Shown here piece after piece: positions 48,627-58,138 of a DNA stretch of 64,000 nucleotides (positions within the stretch are counted from its first letter, which is position 1; every line of letters starts with the position of its first letter). Where the stretch lies: assembly GCA_030374805.1 (NCBI GenBank), contig JARGSG010000017.1, positions 682,001-746,000 of the forward strand. Reading direction: 5' to 3'. The notes beneath the pieces were generated by a model. The model was not told the origin of the DNA. It saw nothing but the letters and a program-made list of their open reading frames with translations, and did not search any database. The translations under genes were made by a program, and so were the position numbers. The DNA comes from Gracilaria gracilis (Eukaryota > Rhodophyta > Florideophyceae > Gracilariales > Gracilariaceae).

Positions 48627-49183
48627 GGCTGTAATAAGGTCACTACAGAGATAAAAACCAAATTCGGAACTATGAATGAATGAAACCGAGTCATTGATTT
48701 TCGCTTCGTGTTGGAGTATATCGTAAACGTGATCATGAACTGCTTGGAATCGTCTTTTTGTTGTGGTAATTTCTAACGTGGCAATTGAAGAGGGTTCTTC
48801 GTAGAACTTTCTACAGCGCTTTAAGACTGATGGACGCTACCCTTTTTGTTCTTCAATATCTAGAAGTGTTTCTGCAAGACCGAAAAGAAATTCTGGGTTA
48901 CTGAATGACGAGCGCAATTGATGGTTCCGGTTCTTTGCCGTGAGCTTACGTAACGTAGTTTTTGCCATAGAACAAAAACCCGACGATTCTTTGAAGAAGC
49001 GCACTTTTGACTGAAGAGCATTCAAGTCTTAATTGACAAGAAGTGTGCTGATGATCTCGAGACGATAATTGTTACGATCACGATGATGTGGAGCCACTAT
49101 TCGCAATTAACCTGGTGCGGCGATATTTTGGCGTCAATGCTACGGTTTGTATTCTCATCCGTATAGCTACATTGTTTACAATA

Positions 49184-49435
49184 GCCGCTTATGCGGAGGG
49201 ACTTCGCAGGCGATGGTTAGTTGAGAGGAATCTGAGTTGGATCTCTCGAATGCGATCGGGCGAGGAGGTGAATGGATAGCTCTGATAAGTTGCAGGCAAA
49301 TGCGTTCGTAGAGACCCATTGAGTTGGGTACCATGAGGCATGAGGAGCACCATTGAGTTGCGTTCCTGCCCCTTTATTGGTTCCCATTCAATCCCTTTCC
49401 TACACCAGATACGCCATGCAGAATTGCCTCTTGCC
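49184..49435 (-). repeat. MULE right terminal inverted repeat
   Basis: Reverse complement of 42,865-43,116. The outer tip is gcctcttgcc (ending 49,435), followed by the target duplication. Confidence 0.85.
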
Positions 49436-49450
49436 GCTAAAAAGGCACGA

Positions 49451-49810
49451 TCAAACAATGCTTTCTCCCGTCACACACGTGCCCCATTGTACACGAACTA
49501 GATTACCAAGAGTAAAGAACACCCCTTCGTCAGCGGATTCTGTCGGTCCCCACATGCCCTCCGTCACAACCGCTTCCACTGAAAGCATCCCACGTGCCGG
49601 CGCCTCCATCCCCTGGGCACATACCGCGTCGTCGTCTTCGAAGCCAATCATCCAGACAGTGGCCCATGCCTGGTAATAGATATCACCCAGACTCACTCGG
49701 GGAGGCTGCAGTGCAGACGCGTTGCGCACATCAACCAGCGCCACTGATAATGACCACGCGCGCGCATCAACAGGCGCCGGCTTTCCCCCCACCGTGCCAT
49801 CGCGTCGCAC
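49451..49810 (-). CDS. possible hypothetical protein fragment
   Basis: A 119-codon GC-rich frame with protein-like composition ('GDIYYQAWATVWMIGFEDDD'). It begins right after the MULE target duplication, ending at TGA 49,451. It may be the continuation of host sequence split from 42.8 kb by the MULE, or an independent gene fragment. No domain recognised. Confidence 0.25.
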   Translation of the reverse strand: MRRDGTVGGKPAPVDARAWSLSVALVDVRNASALQPPRVSLGDIYYQAWATVWMIGFEDDDAVCAQGMEAPARGMLSVEAVVTEGMWGPTESADEGVFFTLGNLVRVQWGTCVTGESIV

Positions 49811-50134
49811 CGCCTATGGAGGTCAATGCCACTCAAACTCGCGTCGCGCGCCCCCACTCGCTGCTGGCTGGTTCTTCCAGCGTCGCCACCATGGGGCAGC
49901 ATGGGTGTACACGCACGTGCCACAGCACGCTACCATGTGAACCATACCACCGCCACTCCACCACGTGAACCACATCACCGTCACCGCCACCCCGCTACCA
50001 GCCACTTTGTCTGTGACGCACATCAATACGGATAAGTGATCCATACGACACGCGAGATAGCCGCCGGGACCCGCACTAGAGCTTTGTCGAAATTACGTCC
50101 CCTTGGGGGCGCCGCATCCAAAGTTATGGTAAAA
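49811..50134. other. GC-rich flank, no gene
   Basis: C/A-rich stretch with overlapping frames and no motif. It ends in the target sequence taaaa (50,130-50,134) of the next element. Confidence 0.4.
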
Positions 50135-50641
50135 TGTAGTACAATGAGACCTCAATGGGTTGGTGCCCCGTGGGCCTACTGTTACGCCTTGCTGGCTGCA
50201 CTGTACCCAATTGGTATTCTGTATTTTATAATTTCTAATTTCTAATTTATAGTTTAGAATAGCCTAGCATTGCTGGCCCATGACAGTAGGTCATGGGTGC
50301 AGCCGACGACGTCATGCCCGAATGGGAGATCGGCGTCGGTGCACCTTGTATATATTGCGGTGCACCTCGCCTCTCCCCTCGGGTATTGTAAAGTCAGGCA
50401 TCACTAGGGCAGTAACTATACCATCTTGGTCACTTGCTACTTCATTTCTACTCAGGTTTTACCGCGCGTCGATGTCTACTACCGTACATCTACACGGTCT
50501 AGACTAGTTGCCCCGCCGTTTGCCATTGCGGGTTTCAGATCCCCTACTACCATATTGGTTGTGTTTTTTTCCCTTTAGGTTGAGCCCTTGTGCGCTCCCT
50601 CGACCAGGCGGACCCCACACCTTATCGGTATTTGTACGAAA
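50135..50641 (+). repeat. 5' LTR
   Basis: 507 bp. Contains a hairpin cccatgac-agtag-gtcatggg (50,277-50,297), and a TATA-like ttgtatatattg set between two palindromic octamers ggtgcacc (50,338-50,345 and 50,359-50,366). The octamer-TATA-octamer arrangement is nearly symmetric. Matches the 3' LTR along its full length. Confidence 0.95.
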
Positions 50642-50788
50642 TTTTGGTCTCCCGACCTAGAAGTTTCTTGGCTTTTGTCGTACCTTCACTGGTGAGCAGA
50701 AGACATTCGAAAGGATTCTGGAAGTTTACACACCTATTTGGTTTCGTAGGAATACTCGCGAAGCAATTGGATACCACTGTTGGTCGCT
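50642..50788 (+). promoter_or_regulatory. primer-binding site and gag leader
   Basis: Directly after the LTR, tggtctcccgacc at 50,645-50,657 has the form of a tRNA 3'-end complement (TGG plus acceptor and T-stem). The matching tRNA was not identified. Confidence 0.55.
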
Positions 50789-52942
50789 ATGGAAAAACCT
50801 AAAAGAATTACTCGTGGCTCTAGCGCGCCACCTAGTTACAAGGGTTCTGCTGCGGCTTCGGCCGCTAAACCCATTTTGGATAATGCTGAGGAGCTGTTTC
50901 GGCAACCTCGGGCCGGAACCTCAAAGGATACGGTCACTCAGCGTTCGGTGGCTCCTGAACCTAGTAAGGATTTGCCGACAACGGTTGAGGATCTTTGGTC
51001 CCAAATGGAAGATCGAGCGAACGCTCTTTTAACCGCTACGGTTAATGAAGCTATGACCTCTATGGACATGGACGCCGTTACCCGCTTGGTGATTGATCGA
51101 GCCGTGCACCAGCTCTCTCAATGCATACCTAAATTGGTTGAAACATACCTCTTAACGGGTGCCCGAGAGCATATCTACCGAGTATTTCAAGACCTTTGGG
51201 TTTCTGAAGGAATGGCGGAAGCCAAAATGGTAAATATGGTTACTCGCATACCACAAAGGATTACCGCAGGTTCTTTCGCACCCATTAAGCCAATTCCAGC
51301 CGATAGTGCGTACCTACAAGGTTTAAGGCAAGGTCAAGAGGGCCATATAGAGATGGGTCCTCGAGACATGTACTTGCCACCTATTGGAGATAACGTTCAA
51401 AAGGACCCCAAGACTGGTGGACCTGAGGACGATTCGTCTGACCCAGAAGAACGCCGAAGAAGAAACCGTAAAGGTAAAGGAAGGAGGGGGAAGAAGGCAA
51501 AGAGTCGCGGCTACGACTCTGAACCGGATTCCTCGAGCTCCGATACCGATACTGGTTCATCGTCGGATGGTGACCGTAAAGGTAGACGCAAGAAGAAACC
51601 TAACAGGTGGGCGGAGAATTCGTCAAATATAAACCGTAAAGGTAAGAAGAAACGGTACGAGTCGTCTGACTCGAATTAGGACACCGATACGACCCTAGAG
51701 GTGCGTCAGCCGCTGAACGATCTGTTCACCAAAGCGGTTGATTATAGGTCATATCGGTTGAGAAACTGATCCTCTGCTTACACCCAAGAGGTTGCGCAGA
51801 AGATCACTAAGTACCATAAAAAGCTCAGCTTCCAGATGGGTGACACTACCCTCACAGGTGATGATCCCATTGCGGTAATTGAGTTTCTGCAGAAGTTCAA
51901 GATTGCATGTGACCCAAACGGTTTTTCCGAAGGTGCTGCGATGTGATTATTCCAGTTTTACCTTAAACGTCAAGCTTACCACTTGCTGCAAGGCAGGCTT
52001 CGTGGAAATACCCTGGAGGTTCACGAAGAGGGAACAGGGATGTTAGAGACGTACCCAGAAGTGGTTAATTTCATGTTGGAAACTTACGCTACTGATGAGG
52101 TTATCCAAGAAGGTTACGCTGAGGTGCTGGCATACCGCCAGCGCTGTAGTGAGACCAAAATAGAATTCTCGTTGGGCCTTTGGAATCTGGCCACCCGATG
52201 CGGTAATGTTTTTACCACTAGTAGGTTAAAGTCGCTCTTTGCCGACAATGTCGACAAAGCGATCCGTTCGCAGGTACGTAACTACCTGGCGAACAACCGT
52301 AAGGTGGACTATAATGGGCTTGCCCGTTATGCGCAGGGGCTAGGCGACACTCTCCGTCACGGAAAGAAGCCCTCGGCGTCCCATACTCCAAAGGACAAAC
52401 TGAAACGGTCAATATTGGGGCTAGAAGAAAGCACTACCTCAGAGAGTGATTCGCTCATACGCGTACCAACAGGGATGGCGGTTCCTCTCGTGACTGCGCC
52501 GCAGGCTCAGTCACCAGCCACCTCCATTGGTAATTGGTCGTCGACAGTACCACCAGCTTCGGTAAGGTCACCATCAAGTGTGGCGAGCACTCAACAAACC
52601 TGAACGGGTGGTTCGCAAGCATCTTCGTATGCTACGGCACCGACCAATCCGGTTGCCAGAACTACCTCTATGGCAATGCGTGATCCCCAGACAGGTGAAT
52701 TGGTTTGCTGGCTCTGTTTATCGCCAGACCATCTGGCGAACAGATGTGATAAAATACCCCCAGGGGTGCGGGAACATCTGATCAGTGCCAGGCACCAGAA
52801 CCACCGTAACCTATATGGATCTGGAAAGAGGGTACAAGCTCAATCATTACCATCTCAGGTTCATCTCGTCAAGGAAACACGAATCTTGGAGAAGGACAGT
52901 CCCGCTCAGGAGGGGCGGGAAAACACCGAACAGTTAGCGTAG
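50789..52942 (+). pseudogene. gag of the chromodomain gypsy element, four in-frame stops
   Basis: ATG 50,789 ('MEKPKRITRGSSAP'). A single frame runs 718 codons to TAG 52,940, interrupted only by TAG 51,677, TGA 51,767, TGA 51,944 and TGA 52,601. The N-terminal ~300 aa end in a Lys/Arg/Ser-rich tract. A retrotransposon-gag helical domain follows (about 51,830-52,370: 'AVIEFLQKFKIACDP', 'QGRLRGNTLEVHE'), then a Pro/Ser linker and one CCHC zinc knuckle, 'CWLCLSPDHLANRC' (52,706-52,747), which binds nucleic acid. No frameshift in over 2 kb: decay is by point mutation. At least two TGA sites are consistent with CGA to TGA changes. Confidence 0.85.
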
Positions 52943-52962
52943 GGGCCACCCCTAACCGGGAA

Positions 52963-53424
52963 TTGTCAGGCCCGTCGATAACGAAACGGGAAACCTTAAA
53001 GGAGGAAAAAGAAGAATCAAGTGTACCCAATGTGGTCTGTTTGATGAAGTACAATAACTATAAAGTTAATGCTTCAATAAGTTTTCTCAATTACCTACAG
53101 GTTCTCGTTGCGTTTGTACTTGACAACGGCCCCGTTCCGAATGTTCTAAATGCTCGCGCCATACCCGATGTCGTTCTGAGGAACATTCGGCGTTCCCCGA
53201 CTACGAACCCATTGGTGGACGCTAACGAGCGCCCAGTACACCTCAGAGGAATGTTGACCACTGTGGTGCAACTTGGAACCATGAAGAGGAAGCTCAATTT
53301 CTTTGTTGTGGATCGCCTGGTGACAGACTGTATCCTCGGGACCAACTTTATTGACAAACATGTCAAGGCAATCTTGCCAGGGTCCCGAACGATCGCACTC
53401 CGCCAGGGTGTCGTATTGCCATAA
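52963..53424 (+). pseudogene. retropepsin-like protease of the gypsy element
   Basis: Open frame shifted relative to gag. 'LVAFVLDNGPVPNVLNARAI' carries the active-site motif as D-N-G instead of D-T-G, and 'CILGTNFIDKH' is the family's I-L-G-x-x-F flap-side motif. In an active element this dimeric enzyme would cut Gag-Pol. Thr/Ser to Asn next to the catalytic Asp probably impairs it. The frame ends at a TAA/TAG pair at 53,422; homology to pol continues in the next frame. Confidence 0.75.
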
Positions 53425-53439
53425 TAGGTAATACGCAAA

Positions 53440-55667
53440 CCAAAAATGGTTGGCGTGAGAAGCCGAGGTCCAATATACCCACCAAAACGGTCTGTAACAA
53501 GATACGCCTCCCCAAATTGGTTTCAATACCGGCATTGACCCAATGGTAGTGAATGTCTCATGCGCAACACCAGGATTGGTAATGCTACAGTACCATCCTA
53601 GGTCAGCAGAGAGACATCTCGCCTTGATGGCAAGCGGGATCATTGACAACATCCCGAACCAAACCTTCAAGGTGTACCTGAGTAACTTTAAGCAATCAAA
53701 CTGTTAAGTTACCCAATAATACCACTATTGGGATTGCATTACCGGCACCACAAGGGGTTTTCACGGTGTCAACTTCACCTAATGGGCTGGGCAAGGTCGC
53801 CACCTCTAAGGAAGGGGGAGGAATAGATGCGCCATATCCCGCATATGCGTCACTGTCATCAACAAATACCAAAATGGAACAGAATATCGCCAATACCTGT
53901 AAGGTTGGAGATCAGGAAATTACTATGGAACTGGGCCCAGTGCGGAATTGGAGAGAGAAAGCCCAGATCGGTGAGTAGAACCAGGCTCTCCGAGACTGGA
54001 TCCTCAGTCCCTTAGAAGAATTTGAACCCATGTGGTCGGGCCGGTTAGGCCAAATTGAGGCCACAGAGCACCGTATTGATATGGCGCCTGGCTGGAATCC
54101 CATTTACCAGCAGCCTTACCGGGCAGGTTCAAAAGCCCGTGAGGTTGAGCTTAATGAGGCTAAGAGAATGCACCGTGAAGGTGTCATAAAACCAGCAAAC
54201 GTGGACCAAGCCAGCCCTGTGGTTCTGGTCACAAAGAAAAATGATACCCGTATGCGGTTCTGTGTGGACTACAGAAGACTGAATAGTATGACCATTAGGG
54301 ATTCGTACCCAATACCTAGAATGGACGAGTGTATAGATTCGTTGGGCAACGCCAAGACCTTTACTACGCTCGATGCCAATTGTGGTTATTGGCAGGTACC
54401 TATCAGGGAAGAAGACAAGGACAAAACTACGTTAACTTGCCACGCTGGGTTACTCCGCTTTACGCGTATGCCTTTTGGCTCACGAAATGCGCCGGCTACC
54501 TTTCAGAGAGCGTTAGGTATAATCCTTTCGGAGGTGAAGTGGAGAACCGCTCTGGTGTACATCAATGATGTGATCATATTCTCCCGAACGGTAGGGGAAC
54601 ACTCCCACCATGTTAGGGAAGGTCTAAACCTTTTGAGGGAAGCTGGAGTAACACTGAAGCTTCGAAAGTGCGAATTCTTTACCAAAGAGGTAGAGTACCT
54701 CGGTCATATCATCAGCCCTGGAAGGTTAGAAGTCACGCCGCCGAATATCCGGGCCGTGCAAGAGGCGAAGCCACCCACGTCTCAAACGGAAATCAGATCC
54801 TTTATAGATTTGTGCAATGTGTACCGCCGGTTTATGAAGGGATTTGCCAAGATAGCGGCTCCCCTCAACAGGAAGCTGCTGAAAGGCCAACCTACAAGGT
54901 TTGAATGTCTCACCAATGAGGAGATGGATGCGTTCGAGGCGCTAAAACATGCGCTCTTGACACCTCCCATCTTGGCACTAACCAAAGCTGGTTTACAATA
55001 CACATTGGATACCGATGCTTCGTACGCCCAAATTGGTTGTTATCTTATGCAGGAGCAAGAAAACGGCGACAAACTATCTATAGGGTACTGGAGCCGTGCT
55101 CTGCACCCTGCAGAAAATAACTACACAATAACCGAAAAAGAGTGTCTAGCTGTGGTCTGGAGCATGCTAATGCTCCGCCCCGACCTATATGGTGAACGGT
55201 TTACGTTTCAAACCGATCATGACGCCCTGCGATGGATACTCGGTCTCGCCGACGCATCGGACAGACTTGCCCGATGGCGGTTAAGGTGGTCAGAGTTCGA
55301 GTACGACGTGCAGTACCGTCCAGATATTCAGCAAAATGTCGCAGACGCGATGTATCGTATTACTACAGATGGTCTGGATACCGAATCGGTAGAAGATGAT
55401 ATTCCATGCTTTATCATCTCTACAGACCCTGGTGGTTATAGTGATACCTTAGAAGGTTACTGGACTCTACCCGAAGAGGATACAGGGTTCAATGGAGCCA
55501 TCGCTCGAGCGATACTCACCCTTGAGGAAACCGACGTCATGCCTATTACCCGCGAAGAATTCCTGAGAGAACAAGCAAACGACATTTACTGTCGTTCTCT
55601 CATGGACCCAGTTCGTATGAAGGACTTCAACTTCGATTTCGACCGCAATAGTTTCCTTGTAAGGTAA
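53440..55667 (+). pseudogene. reverse transcriptase and RNase H of the gypsy element
   Basis: 53.46-53.98 kb holds the pre-RT region with stops ('KTVCNKIRLPKLVSIPALTQ'). The long open frame 54,030-55,667 covers the RT: 'MRFCVDYRRLNSMTIRD', 'FTTLDANCGYWQVPI', 'FTRMPFGSRNAPATFQRA', and the catalytic YxDD box as 'ALVYINDVIIFS'. The first Asp is Asn, codon 54,564-54,566. RNase H follows with all four acidic positions visible ('YTLDTDASYAQ', 'TITEKECLAVVW', 'FQTDHDALRW', 'NVADAMYR'). The GAT to AAT change in YxDD lies in a CpG context (atcgat). RNase H looks intact, but RT should be inactive. Confidence 0.95.
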
Positions 55668-57227
55668 GCTCCAATTGATGGATCCCTTCAGAAGGTAGTG
55701 CCCAAGGCGCTGCGTCCACGGGTGCTGTACCTTTTGCACTACCAGAGGTTATCAGGACACCCTAGAGGCACGAGAATGTACTACAACTTGAGACAAGGGT
55801 ACTACTGTCCTCATATGGCTCATGATGTGTATACCTTTGTAGGTCAACGAGTCATGAGTATGTACCCGGGGAGGTCTCCGCAAACATCGGAAATAACTGA
55901 AGTTGTTTCCCGCAGCGGGTACCCTTGAATTAGTAGCAATCGACCTTTTAGGGCCATTGCCGAAGACTACTATGGGTTACCAGTACATCATAGTGATCAC
56001 GGACAGGTTTTTGAAGCTCACCAGAGCCATACCCTTGAAGGATATGAAGTCAACAACCCTCGCGGTCGCGTTCTTGAACAATTAGATCTCCCCGTATGGT
56101 GCACCGCTTATCTACTTACCGACAATGGTTTGAATATCGCTTTGAAGTTCTTTGAAGCTGTATGTCACCTACTTTGTATTAAGGACTACTTCACCACTGC
56201 CTATCATCCGCAGACGAATGGGCAGGTGGAGCGCTTTAACCGAACATTGGTATCTATATTGCGTTACTACACGGAGAAACACCAAACTGGTTGGGATGAG
56301 CTCGTTCAGCCCTTGACGTATGCATATAACCTTCAGGTTCATCGAGCGACGCAAAAGACGCCGTTCGACCTGATACTGTCAAGACACCCACCAGGTATTG
56401 TTGTTGAAGGAGACCCATTAGTACAAGAAGCCGCCGGTTCGCTCACCCCGTCACAGGTTGAACGGAGTTCCCTTTTGAGGTCGAGGCGTGCTCTCAAGCA
56501 TGCTGAGAGCAAGCTCACAGCCTCCCAGAAGCGGTACAAGGAGGACTATGACCGAAAGGTAACCCAGGTGGTATCGGCTACGCCGGGTCAATATGTCTTT
56601 ATTTACCACCCTCCAAAGGGAGCTAAACCACGACCGGGTGATGAAGACGATGATGAAGCTATTGATAGGGATATCAATGCCAAGCTTCTTCCGAAATCAT
56701 CGGGACCTTTCAAGGTAGTTCGAGTGACCGATCACGCGGTGACGGTAAGCCAAGATGATATAGAGAATACGATCTCTATTGACCGAATCACGGTCACCCC
56801 TCGAACGGTTCAAGCTAGAAAAGACCGCGGAGAATCTGCGCGTGACCCACAAGCGGTTGCCCTGAGAACTCGGCTCCGGGAGGACGAAACACCCATTGAG
56901 GTTAATGATGACGCACAGGGCGACGACCCGGACTGCGTACCACCCGAGGGAATTATTATTGCTCCTACACAGGAAGCAACTTCCCCTAGTGGTACTGATG
57001 CCAATCTAAACCAAAGTGGTGACGGAATACCGTCTCAGGCTTCTAATGAGTTCCCGGTGGAACGCCTGGTAGGTCACTGCCGTACCCCAGATGGTCTGAA
57101 GTACACCGTACGTTGGTATGGCTGGGGCGCCGATGGTGATACCGCCGAGCCACCCTCAGCCATACTACACCACTTCAGGGTAAGCTACTGGAACCGCAAA
57201 GGAGAGGACATGCCGAAAGACGGGTAA
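55668..57227 (+). pseudogene. integrase with C-terminal chromodomain
   Basis: After TAA 55,665 the same frame continues into the integrase N-terminus: two His are present ('LLHYQRLSGHPRG'), but the expected Cys pair after 'DVYTFVGQ' is missing. A frameshift leads to the core, 'LELVAIDLLGPLPK' (Asp 1), then 'AFLNN' and TAG at 56,086 (Trp expected). Another frame holds 'YLLTDNGLN' (Asp 2) and 'QTNGQVERFNRTLVS' (Glu). The GPY-like region includes 'LLPKSSGPFKVVRVTDH'. Residues encoded at 57,050-57,200 form a chromodomain: 'VERLVGHCRTPDGLKYTVRW' and 'YGWGADGDTAEPPSAI'. Chromodomains steer integration to chromatin with particular histone marks, so this element belongs to the chromoviruses. Confidence 0.9.
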
Positions 57228-58138
57228 ACCTTAGAGGTGATGCAATCCCCTAAGGAAGGGGCAAAACATTGTAATTACGAGTACAAAAGGGGGGTTCGAA
57301 CGCTTACCAAAAAGGTACAACTAGAAGGAAGCACCCCGCGACGGTACTTCCTTGAAGCGGTAGCGCTGAAGATGGACGCAAAGTTGTACGCGCGCCGTTT
57401 CAGACGTGCCATGCGCGCGCGGCACACGCCCGAACCCGAACGGTGGAAACATTCAAAAAATTGTATCTTTTTACTTGTCGAGGTCGACGCGCACTGCCCG
57501 TGGCGCGCCCTGCGGAGTAGCCGATTCGGTTTACACAATGGTGTGTAGGGAGCGAGCAACGGCATGGTCAAAAAATCTAAGTATTTTGAGCGTGCCGCGC
57601 TCCCAAATCGGCCATTCTCAGCCTCTGAAACCGCTTGGTTCTCGAGATACAGACCAAAAGGGGTTTCTGCGTTTTCACTAGCATATGGAGGGGTAATTTC
57701 TCTGGCAAATATTTTGATTCGCGTTGCAAGTAACCTCCAGTGTGAAACAACGCACGTGCTCCCATGCATGGTAAGAGAATATGCGAAACAATCCCGGTAC
57801 ATTGCTGGCCGCCACACGCAAGCGCGTGGCACAAAACCTCACCTCATGGGAAGGCAAACCCGCTCGCTGCGCCGTCAAAGGCGAAGCGGCGTACCAACAT
57901 GGTGAATCTATACTTCGAGCACCAAAACGGTCAACATGGAACCATTTTTTCTACAAGGAGTCACTCTTCACCCATCGTGGTACGCTGGTTTAAGAAAGGG
58001 GGGGGGGGAGCTGTTTTCGCGCTTTTTCCCTCGCTTCGCAATGCACCTCTATGGTAACTGGAACCTAACATGGAAATGAATAGCTTTTAACTTTACTCAA
58101 GAGTAACACCAGCAGGGATGCAGAAGTGGAGACAGGAA
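57228..58138. other. spacer between pol and the antisense ORF
   Basis: Frames on both strands overlap without any motif. Contains a G12 run at about 57,997-58,008. It is presumably the shared 3' region of the sense pol transcript and the antisense ORF. Confidence 0.4.

Larger units (their letters stand above)
42865..49435. mobile_element. Mutator-like element (MULE), 6.6 kb, with Ulp1-like gene
   Basis: Terminal inverted repeats of about 250 bp: 42,865-43,116 and 49,184-49,435 are reverse complements with roughly 80% identity by eye, both starting ggcaagaggc. The flanks gctaaaaga (42,856-42,864) and gctaaaaag (49,436-49,444) form a 9-bp, imperfect target duplication, the length typical of MULEs. 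Inside, all genes run on the minus strand: a Ulp1-like protease first, then the transposase. Three cccaactca repeats lie in the left TIR (42,938; 42,972; 43,059) and could be transposase-binding sites. Confidence 0.85.

Noticed and set aside
57291..57310. gggggttcgaacg as a possible tRNA T-arm
   Set aside because: No matching D-arm, anticodon arm or acceptor stem nearby.
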